The notes beneath the pieces were generated by a model. It made no database searches. It had not been told where the DNA came from and worked only from the letters and a program-made list of their open reading frames with translations. From Flavobacteriaceae bacterium UBA2000 (GTDB lineage: Bacteria > Bacteroidota > Bacteroidia > Flavobacteriales > Flavobacteriaceae), in the NCBI GenBank assembly GCA_002335345.1, contig DDCS01000010.1, forward strand, positions 1-6,550: a DNA stretch of 6,550 nucleotides, written 5' to 3'. A program made the position numbers and the translations under genes. Below, in pieces: positions 1-5,476 of this stretch (within the stretch, counting starts at the first letter, position 1; each line of letters opens with the position of its first letter).

Positions 1-13
1 GAAGAAAAAGTAA
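1..13 (+). CDS. possible last codons of an upstream gene (HU-like?)
   Basis: In frame 2 the window opens with lysine codons (AAG AAA AAG) and a TAA at 11-13. A lysine-rich tail would suit a nucleoid-associated HU protein, and from general knowledge of flavobacterial genomes an HU gene often precedes rng. Too little is visible to identify it. Frame 3 closes at 18-20 and frame 1 stays open to 127-129, so the upstream gene could end in any frame, or upstream of the window altogether. Confidence 0.2.
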
Positions 14-43
14 TTTTTAAATTACCTTTTCGACTGATGTTCT

Positions 44-72
44 TTGACATAGAAATAAGTTCATACAATTTG
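44..72 (+). promoter_or_regulatory. weak candidate promoter for rng
   Basis: A TTGACA at 44-49 is followed 14 bases later by TACAATTTG at 64-72. The second element is one base longer than the Bacteroidota -7 consensus TAnnTTTG, and a TTG at 44-46 sits 17 bases before it, roughly where the -33 element is expected. The match is imperfect in AT-rich DNA. If real, transcription would start near 79, so the first inverted repeat (50-82) would overlap the promoter instead of lying in the mRNA. Confidence 0.2.
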
Positions 73-82
73 CTTATTTCTA
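50..82. repeat. 10-bp perfect inverted repeat upstream of rng
   Basis: TAGAAATAAG (50-59) and CTTATTTCTA (73-82) are exact reverse complements separated by 13 bases. The arms are AT-rich (two G-C pairs each), so an RNA hairpin would be weak. A perfect 10-bp match is still notable in a short gap. It could be a protein-binding dyad over the candidate promoter, a weak hairpin at the end of the upstream transcript, or chance in AT-rich sequence. No T-run follows it. Confidence 0.5.
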
Positions 83-91
83 CAGGTTTTA

Positions 92-118
92 TCAAAATCA
101 AAATACCTTTGATTTTGA
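92..118. repeat. 11-bp perfect inverted repeat in the rng leader
   Basis: TCAAAATCAAA (92-102) and TTTGATTTTGA (108-118) pair perfectly around the 5-base loop ATACC. The geometry is that of an RNA stem-loop. The sequence after it (CCCTGTG) is not a T-run, so it does not look like an intrinsic terminator on the plus strand. It probably lies in the 5' untranslated region of rng, and its role is unknown. Confidence 0.55.
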
Positions 119-143
119 CCCTGTGTTAAAAATTGTTTAATCC

Positions 144-170
144 ATCCCGTCCAATATTTTGGGCTGGGAT
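144..170 (+). promoter_or_regulatory. imperfect hairpin just upstream of the rng start
   Basis: ATCCC (144-148) pairs with GGGAT (166-170). A G-T wobble (149/165) and the pairs 151-163 and 152-162 extend the stem past one mismatch. It is the most GC-rich stem in the leader and ends 14 bases before the GTG start codon. It could affect ribosome access to rng, or serve as a cleavage site for autoregulation. Only the complementarity is observed; the function is inferred. Confidence 0.4.
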
Positions 171-184
171 AAAAATTAATTACC

Positions 185-1726
185 GTGAACTACGAATTAA
201 TAGTAAGATCCAGTTCACAACAAGTTGATTTTGCCCTTTTAAAAGATGGAAAACTAATCGAACTCCACAAGGAAGCAGAGGACAATAAATATTCCGTTGG
301 AGACGTGTTTATCTCCAAAGTAAGAAAAACTGTCCCTGGTCTCAATGCCGCATTTGTTAATGTGGGTTATGAAAAAGATGCATTTTTGCATTATCATGAT
401 TTGGGACCTAAAATTCTGTCGACTTTAGATTTCGTAAAACGTGTAAGCACAGGAAAATTAAGAGATTACTCCTTAAAAGAATTCCCATTACAAAAAGAGA
501 TTGATAAAAATGGTGGCATTAACGATGCCATAAAAAACAATCAATCAATTCTGGTACAAATCGTAAAAGAACCCATTTCCACCAAAGGTCCGCGCATCAG
601 CTCGGAACTTTCTTTAGCCGGTCGGTATATCGTTTTGGTTCCTTTTTCTGATCGTGTTTCAATTTCACAAAAAATTGAATCCAATGAAGAAAAAGAGCGC
701 TTAAAACGGCTGATTCAAAGCATAAGACCAAAAGGATTTGGGGTTATTATACGGACCGTAGCAGAGGGTAAAAAAGTAGCAGAACTGGATAGAGATTTAC
801 AAAATCTCATAGATCGCTGGACAGCGATGTGTAAAAAGCTACATCGGGCGCACCTCCCAAGTAAAGTGCTCAGTGAGATGAATAGAGGGTCATCCATTAT
901 TCGAGATATGTTGAACGATTCATTTTCGGCCATTCATATCGATGATGAAACCCTATTTTATCAAATAAAAGATTACGTGCAAGCCATTGCACCAAAACAG
1001 GAGAATATTGTGAAGCTATATGACGCCAAAGTACCCATTTTCGAAAAATTTGGAATCGAACGGCAGATTAAAACTTCATTCGGCAAAACAGTTTCGGGAG
1101 CAAAAGGTTCCTATTTAGTTATCGAGCACACCGAAGCACTCCATGTCATTGATGTCAACAGTGGTAACCGAAGCAACAAGTCCAACACTCAGGAGGACAC
1201 TGCTTTGGAAGTCAATTTATTAGCAGCAAGCGAAGTCGCCCGTCAACTCAGATTACGAGATATGGGTGGCATCATTGTAGTCGACTTCATCGATATGGCG
1301 AAAGCGGAACACCGCAAAAAATTATTCAATCATCTTCGCGATGAAATGAGTGATGATAAAGCCAAGCACAAAATTCTTCCCCCCAGCAAATTTGGACTCA
1401 TCCAAATCACAAGACAACGCGTCAGACCAGAGGTCAACATCAAAACGCGAGAAATCAACCCGAATGCGGGTGAAAGTGATGAAATTGAAGCCCCAATTGT
1501 TGTGGTACAAAAAATTGGCGAAGAGCTGAAGAAGCTTATTAATAAAGACTATAAAAAGATAACCTTAAACACACATCCTTTTATAGCAGCCTTTTTAACC
1601 AAAGGCTTTCCATCTGTGCGCACCAAATGGTTTTTGGAGCACAAACAATGGATCAGAATTCAACCTAGAGATGCTTACACGTACCTAGAATATCATTTCC
1701 AAGACGAAAAAGGAAATGATCTTTAG
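185..1726 (+). CDS. rng: ribonuclease G (RNase E/G family)
   Basis: Single-strand-specific, 5'-end-sensing cytoplasmic endoribonuclease of the RNase E/G family, acting in rRNA maturation and mRNA turnover. The product is 513 aa, a normal full length for RNase G and without the long scaffold tail of E. coli RNase E. An S1 RNA-binding region covers about residues 36-130. The 5'-phosphate sensor motif has R190-T191 (GVIIRT). The Mg2+-binding catalytic aspartates are D323 in VIDVNSG and D367 in VVDFIDM, followed by the conserved RQRVRPE stretch at about 410-416. The CxxC zinc-link that follows this stretch in E. coli RNase E and G is absent; the only cysteine is C216. The GTG start is preferred because MNYELIVRSSS matches the usual N-terminus of flavobacterial homologues. 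No Shine-Dalgarno sequence is visible. The gene is preceded by a leader with inverted repeats and followed by its own terminator, so it is probably the last or only gene of its transcript. Confidence 0.96.
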   Translation: MNYELIVRSSSQQVDFALLKDGKLIELHKEAEDNKYSVGDVFISKVRKTVPGLNAAFVNVGYEKDAFLHYHDLGPKILSTLDFVKRVSTGKLRDYSLKEFPLQKEIDKNGGINDAIKNNQSILVQIVKEPISTKGPRISSELSLAGRYIVLVPFSDRVSISQKIESNEEKERLKRLIQSIRPKGFGVIIRTVAEGKKVAELDRDLQNLIDRWTAMCKKLHRAHLPSKVLSEMNRGSSIIRDMLNDSFSAIHIDDETLFYQIKDYVQAIAPKQENIVKLYDAKVPIFEKFGIERQIKTSFGKTVSGAKGSYLVIEHTEALHVIDVNSGNRSNKSNTQEDTALEVNLLAASEVARQLRLRDMGGIIVVDFIDMAKAEHRKKLFNHLRDEMSDDKAKHKILPPSKFGLIQITRQRVRPEVNIKTREINPNAGESDEIEAPIVVVQKIGEELKKLINKDYKKITLNTHPFIAAFLTKGFPSVRTKWFLEHKQWIRIQPRDAYTYLEYHFQDEKGNDL

Positions 1727-1730
1727 AACT

Positions 1731-1761
1731 AAAACCCCTCCCCAACAGGAGGGGTTTTTTT
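1731..1761 (+). terminator. rho-independent terminator of rng
   Basis: AAAACCCCTCC (1731-1741) pairs perfectly with GGAGGGGTTTT (1748-1758) around a 6-base loop, and the T-run continues to 1761. It begins 4 bases after the rng stop codon. The strong GC core with the U-tract is a textbook intrinsic terminator and separates rng from recX. Confidence 0.95.
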
Positions 1762-1858
1762 ATGACCTGTTTTTATAAATTTCGTGATCCTTTTACCATT
1801 GTAATACATCATGACTGGGGGCGCACTTCGCTCAGTACATATTGATTATATTTATTGT

Positions 1859-2332
1859 ATGAAAAATTCCGTGACTTCTTATACGGTAGAACAGGCCAAA
1901 GAGAAACTCGAACGCTATTGTGCCTATCAGGAACGTTCACACAAACAGGTTGAGGAACAACTGCTGAAAATGCGCATGATTCCTCAGGCCCAAGAGGTGA
2001 TTATTACGCATTTAATTCAACATAATTTTCTCAATGAATCGCGTTTCGCCCTAGCGTACAGTCGGGGTAAATTTCGCATCAAGAAATGGGGTAAAAAAAG
2101 AATCACTCAAGGACTCAAACAGCATGGCGTAAGTGCCTATAATATCAAATTAGGGCTGGCACAAATTGACCCCGAAGCCTACCGGGACACCTTTGACGTG
2201 CTCGTCAAAAAAAGGCTAAATGAACTCTCAAGCGAACCCAATCTGAGCAAGAAAAAGCGAAAATTATTCGACTATTTAGCGTACCGCGGGTGGGAAACGG
2301 AACTTATTTACGAGGCCTTAGCGCTCGCCTGA
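1859..2332 (+). CDS. recX: recombination regulatory protein RecX
   Basis: Cytoplasmic RecX, which binds RecA filaments and modulates, usually inhibits, RecA activity in recombination and SOS induction. The 157-aa product has the usual family length and is built of helical tandem repeats. The first covers about residues 8-55 (CAYQERSHKQVEEQL). The second, about 57-100, holds the most typical block: FLNESRFALAYSRGK, then a basic segment and GKKRITQGLKQHGVS. The third, about 105-153, ends in FDYLAYRGWETELIYEAL. ATG 1859 is chosen because the family homology begins shortly after it. An in-frame ATG at 1811 would add 16 residues (MTGGALRSVHIDYIYC) that do not look like RecX. No Shine-Dalgarno sequence is visible at either. 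recA is not adjacent, unlike the arrangement in many Proteobacteria. The last 25 bp overlap the 3' end of the convergent oxygenase gene. Confidence 0.92.
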   Translation: MKNSVTSYTVEQAKEKLERYCAYQERSHKQVEEQLLKMRMIPQAQEVIITHLIQHNFLNESRFALAYSRGKFRIKKWGKKRITQGLKQHGVSAYNIKLGLAQIDPEAYRDTFDVLVKKRLNELSSEPNLSKKKRKLFDYLAYRGWETELIYEALALA

Positions 2333-3192
2333 AAACGAACAATATTTTTCTTTGTCCGAACAATAGCCTGTTCATTTTTATAATCGATCCATGCTTGCCC
2401 CTTAAGGCGACGCATCAGCTGATCGTAATAGCGCATGATAAAAATATTGTACAGCGCCTTTGCCAAATGACCTGTTTTGCGGGGCATTGCGCGTAAACTC
2501 ATCGAAAACCCGGCCGATATATACTGCATATAGTGCCAATAACCCTCGGGCATATAGAGCACGTCTCCGTGCTTTAATGTCCCTTCAAATCCATGAACAT
2601 GACGCAGCCCTGGCCACTTTTCATAATCGGGATTCGCAAAATCAATGTCTTCACGAACAATTAAGGAATGAGGCACCTTATACATAAACTCAGTTTGCTT
2701 TTGATCAAATAAAACAACTCGTTTTTCGCCCTGAAAATGGATGTGAAAGATATTGGCCAAATCAATATCGTAATGCATGAAGGTGTAGCTTTTTTGGCCG
2801 CCAAAAAACAGCATGGGCAACCCTTTTAATATGGATAATCCTAAGTCAAGGTTTTTAAAATCATTTTGCAGTGCCGGCACCTCTTTGAATAAATTCCACA
2901 AAAAAATACGATACTTGGTGGGCTCACGCTGGAGTAAATCAATGTACTCTGCCATGTTCATAGTGGCATGAGGCTCGTTAAATCCATCCTTGTGATCTAC
3001 CGGGCGATCGTCATACAGGGGTACTATTTTATCCCCCGCAACGTCACGCATATAATCAAAACTCCAACGCTTGTAAGCGGGCCAATCGATTATTGCATCT
3101 TCAATAATTACAGGCTTTTGAGGTTTGCAATACTGCTCTAGAAAATCCTTTTTTGAGAGTCCGCAAACACGATCAATCGACTTTAATTTCAT
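2308..3192 (-). CDS. JmjC/cupin_8-type 2-oxoglutarate Fe(II) oxygenase
   Basis: 294-aa protein of the cupin_8 (JmjC-like) family, whose studied members (FIH, TYW5 and relatives) are 2-oxoglutarate/Fe(II)-dependent hydroxylases acting on proteins or RNA. The N-terminal region has the family pattern KPVIIEDAIIDWPAYKRW (about 26-43). The metal triad is visible: H140-Y-D142 (MHYDID) and distal H220 (PEGYWHYMQY). K157 in GEKRVVLFD is the likely 2-oxoglutarate-binding lysine. A basic, helical C-terminal region (about 238-294, containing MRYYDQLMRRLKGQAWIDYK) follows the barrel. No signal peptide is seen, so it is probably cytoplasmic. ATG at 3192 is preferred; a TTG one codon upstream (3195) is also possible. 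The start overlaps the stop of the TonB-dependent receptor gene by one base, which implies one operon and likely translational coupling. The substrate cannot be read from the sequence. All catalytic residues are present, so activity is expected. Confidence 0.88.
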   Translation of the reverse strand: MKLKSIDRVCGLSKKDFLEQYCKPQKPVIIEDAIIDWPAYKRWSFDYMRDVAGDKIVPLYDDRPVDHKDGFNEPHATMNMAEYIDLLQREPTKYRIFLWNLFKEVPALQNDFKNLDLGLSILKGLPMLFFGGQKSYTFMHYDIDLANIFHIHFQGEKRVVLFDQKQTEFMYKVPHSLIVREDIDFANPDYEKWPGLRHVHGFEGTLKHGDVLYMPEGYWHYMQYISAGFSMSLRAMPRKTGHLAKALYNIFIMRYYDQLMRRLKGQAWIDYKNEQAIVRTKKNIVRFQASAKAS

Positions 3193-5072
3193 CAAGGCGT
3201 TAGTTTGTAAATTAATTCTAACAGGACGACACCCTTCGGCATTGGGACTAAGTTGGTCTCACTATAGTCTGTGCCAAAAATATTTTCTGCTGCCAAACGC
3301 AAGGTATAACGCGACTGGTGATACAATAGGGAAACATCCGTAACATTAAATGCCTCTTGACCTTCACGCTTTCCATATTTGTGCATTATGGTCGATTCCC
3401 AATGCTTAGACCAAAGCGCACGCCATTGTCCAATGGCTCGGTGTTTAAAAGAGTTTATCGAGTATCGAGAAAATTCTCCAGGATTTATTGAAAGGTTGTC
3501 GTCGATTTGCGTATAACTGAGCTGAAAATTATGCGTCATATTCGGCCCCGTCAATGCATATTGAACATTGGCTTCCCAGCCTTGAGTCAACAGACCCCGC
3601 ACATTTGACGCTTGCCAAAGATCCTCAGCATTATTTTTGACATAATCAATCAGGTTATTGGCGTCACGTCTGAACCAAGCCGCATTAAGGGTAAGGGGGC
3701 CATCCTTTAGTCTCAACCCTACTTCATAAGCCAATGCCTTTTCTGGTTCCAATTCAGCATCCCCTAACGTATTGGGGTCGCTATAAAAAAGATCGGTATA
3801 CGTGGGAATCCGATAAGTATAGCCCATATTTGAATAAATTCTCCAATGGCGATTAATCGCATAACCGACATCGATACCAGGATAAGCGTAGGTGCCAAAA
3901 TCGGAGAATGAGGTCGCGGCAATCCCTGGAATCACGTCCAATTTACTTTGAAAAAACTGCCACCTGTGCTCAATAAATAAAGTCGACGCGAATCGTGACC
4001 GATTGCCCAAATTATTACTCGATAGATAGGTTTGTGCCAAATCCAAACCAATTCCTGTTGTCCCCCATGAATTATCCCACTGACCATGAAGTTCTGCGGC
4101 AAGCTTATTCGTTGTATGTAAATTACGGTAGACGGTCGGGTCATTACGCAAGTAAATATATTCGTCTTGATTGCGTCGCCAATACACTCGTGGCGTCCAA
4201 ATCCAACCCTTGCGCTTAACTTGGGTCTGTACCCCAACTAAGCTGGTTTGCGTGGACTCAAACTGATCTGTGGCTGCTGGGGATGCATAGAACCCATTGG
4301 CGCCAAAGGCGCGCTCTGAAAGACTGGCTAAAAAATTTATCGGCTGAGTGCGTTTGTTGAACGTACTCTTTAGCGTGTAATTAGACTGATCGTAATCCGT
4401 GTTGTAGCGGTACCCCTTTGAGGTATAGCGCGAAACATGAACCATATGTGCGCTGTTATCTAGGGCCTTATACGCCGTAAACCCGCCATTGATCTGTTCA
4501 AAGGAACCCCCGCTAAAGCGCAAATCAAGCCCATCATTAAAGTCGGATTTCGTGACAATATTAATCGCTCCAGTAAAGGCATTTTGCCCATAAACACGTG
4601 CTGCTGGGCCCTTAATTATCTCTATGCGCTCAATTAATTCTAAAGGGATTGCGGCATTTAAGGTATGATGACCTGTTTGCGCATCTTCGAGTTTAATTCC
4701 GTCTATGAGTAAAAGCGTCTGGTCAAAACTGCCTCCACGAATGTAGAGATCCGCCTGGCTGCCCATAGGCCCTCTGCGCCGAATGTCCACACCGGCCTCT
4801 TGTTGTAAAAGTTCTGCCAAACTACTTGCAGGGGAAGACTGTATTTGCTCGGCTTCAATGGTGGTAATCGAACGGGACTGCTCAGAAAATGGGATCATAA
4901 GTCTTGTGCCCGAGAGCAACACCTCATCCAGAGATTCTGGCCATTGAATTATAGAATCTTTGCTTTGCCCTTGGTTGGTCGAGGAGAGTACATTTTGTCC
5001 CAAAACCGGTGAAGACATAACGCCGACCAGGGCAATAATAGTTCCTACTAAGGTTTTATTTAAGAATTTCAT
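3192..5072 (-). CDS. BtuB-like TonB-dependent outer membrane receptor
   Basis: 626-aa outer membrane receptor that imports a ligand using energy from TonB-ExbBD. A signal peptide is visible at about residues 1-25 (positive MKFLNK start, hydrophobic core, PVLG before Q26). A TonB-box-like stretch LDEVLLSGTR lies at 48-57. The plug domain covers about 64-175, with LYIRGGSFDQTLLLIDGIKL (109-128) and IERIEIIKGPAARVYGQNAF (147-166), both strongly conserved plug motifs. The rest is alternating aromatic and polar sequence of a 22-stranded barrel, with the typical late segments MGYTYRIPTYTDLFY, LEPEKALAYEVGLRL and LAAENIFGTDY. Length is close to E. coli BtuB (about 614 aa). It lacks the N-terminal carboxypeptidase-like domain of SusC proteins, and no SusD gene is adjacent. 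The ligand is unknown; vitamin B12, siderophore-iron and others are all possible. A terminator lies upstream between it and atpC, so it probably has its own promoter. The downstream oxygenase gene starts inside its stop codon (TGATG). Confidence 0.93.
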   Translation of the reverse strand: MKFLNKTLVGTIIALVGVMSSPVLGQNVLSSTNQGQSKDSIIQWPESLDEVLLSGTRLMIPFSEQSRSITTIEAEQIQSSPASSLAELLQQEAGVDIRRRGPMGSQADLYIRGGSFDQTLLLIDGIKLEDAQTGHHTLNAAIPLELIERIEIIKGPAARVYGQNAFTGAINIVTKSDFNDGLDLRFSGGSFEQINGGFTAYKALDNSAHMVHVSRYTSKGYRYNTDYDQSNYTLKSTFNKRTQPINFLASLSERAFGANGFYASPAATDQFESTQTSLVGVQTQVKRKGWIWTPRVYWRRNQDEYIYLRNDPTVYRNLHTTNKLAAELHGQWDNSWGTTGIGLDLAQTYLSSNNLGNRSRFASTLFIEHRWQFFQSKLDVIPGIAATSFSDFGTYAYPGIDVGYAINRHWRIYSNMGYTYRIPTYTDLFYSDPNTLGDAELEPEKALAYEVGLRLKDGPLTLNAAWFRRDANNLIDYVKNNAEDLWQASNVRGLLTQGWEANVQYALTGPNMTHNFQLSYTQIDDNLSINPGEFSRYSINSFKHRAIGQWRALWSKHWESTIMHKYGKREGQEAFNVTDVSLLYHQSRYTLRLAAENIFGTDYSETNLVPMPKGVVLLELIYKLTP

Positions 5073-5133
5073 TTAAGCAATTTACGAAATTAATAATCAG
5101 GACATTACCCGCTGTACAACAATCAATTTCATG

Positions 5134-5160
5134 AAAAAAGCCTCAAATAGAGGCTTTTTT
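5134..5160 (-). terminator. rho-independent terminator of atpDC
   Basis: An 11-bp perfect stem, AAAAAAGCCTC (5134-5144) with GAGGCTTTTTT (5150-5160), closes on the 5-base loop AAATA. Read on the minus strand it gives a GC core followed by six U residues, 20 bases past the atpC stop codon. The A and T flanks make it formally bidirectional, but only minus-strand genes border it. It uncouples the ATP synthase genes from the receptor-oxygenase pair. Confidence 0.92.
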
Positions 5161-5180
5161 AAGAATTGTCTAGGCGAAAC

Positions 5181-5456
5181 TTAGTCCGCCAGAACGATGA
5201 TTTTATTATCGACCATCTGAACAGTTCCACTGTTTATAGCCAAGTGCCAAGCACCATCTTTTTGGGTGAACTTGCTTTTGTAGGCCTCCGCAATTTTTGG
5301 TTGTCCGACAAACTTTACTTCTCCTGCGCCAAGTGTAGAAACAATGGCCGCGTGGTATTCAAGCATTTGAAACGCCCCATCAGCACCGGGAACACTAACA
5401 CTGCTAACTTCTCCTTGAACTAACGAAGCTTCTGGTGTGACTATTTCTAAATACAT
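5181..5456 (-). CDS. atpC: F1F0 ATP synthase epsilon subunit
   Basis: Central-stalk subunit of the F1 sector, on the cytoplasmic face of the inner membrane, which with gamma couples rotation to catalysis. The 91-aa product matches only the N-terminal beta-sandwich domain: MYLEIVTPEASLVQGEVSSV at the start, then PGADGAFQMLEYHAAIVSTLGAGEV (family pattern G-x-F-G/Q-x-L-x-x-H-A), and a last strand containing SGTVQMVDNKIIVLAD. The C-terminal helical hairpin that gives about 135-140 aa and an inhibitory role in E. coli is missing. To my knowledge short epsilon subunits are usual in Bacteroidota, so this is not taken as truncation. It lies 20 bases after atpD on the same strand, with no Shine-Dalgarno sequence before the ATG. 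A terminator follows. Confidence 0.95.
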   Translation of the reverse strand: MYLEIVTPEASLVQGEVSSVSVPGADGAFQMLEYHAAIVSTLGAGEVKFVGQPKIAEAYKSKFTQKDGAWHLAINSGTVQMVDNKIIVLAD

Positions 5457-5476
5457 CGTATCTTTTTTGATTCTAA

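Noticed and set aside
1..129. A 42-codon frame open from the window edge to a TAA at 127-129.
   Set aside because: Its translation is a low-complexity, AT-driven sequence crossing two inverted repeats, and it resembles no family I recognise. Intergenic DNA is more likely.
715..933. A 72-codon open frame antisense to rng.
   Set aside because: It is fully antisense to conserved RNase G sequence and has no protein-like features.
1762..1858. Bacteroidota -7-like elements TAAATTTC (1776-1783) and TATATTTA (1847-1854) as recX promoters.
   Set aside because: Each misses the final G of TAnnTTTG and neither has a well-placed -33 TTG. Such matches are frequent in AT-rich DNA.
3932..4237. A 101-codon open frame inside the receptor gene, on the same strand in another frame.
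   Set aside because: It lies wholly within the well-supported barrel coding sequence, has no recognisable domain, and is a frame shadow.
5079..5091. A short dyad AATTT-ACG-AAATT just upstream of the receptor start, as a possible operator.
   Set aside because: Five-bp arms of A and T only are expected by chance in this AT-rich gap, and it does not resemble a Fur box.
5073..5133. A cobalamin riboswitch upstream of the BtuB-like receptor.
   Set aside because: Only about 60 bases separate the atpDC terminator from the start codon, too short for a cobalamin aptamer, and no B12-box-like motif is visible.
5166..5423. An 85-codon open frame antisense to atpC.
   Set aside because: It mirrors the conserved epsilon subunit, which explains the sequence fully.
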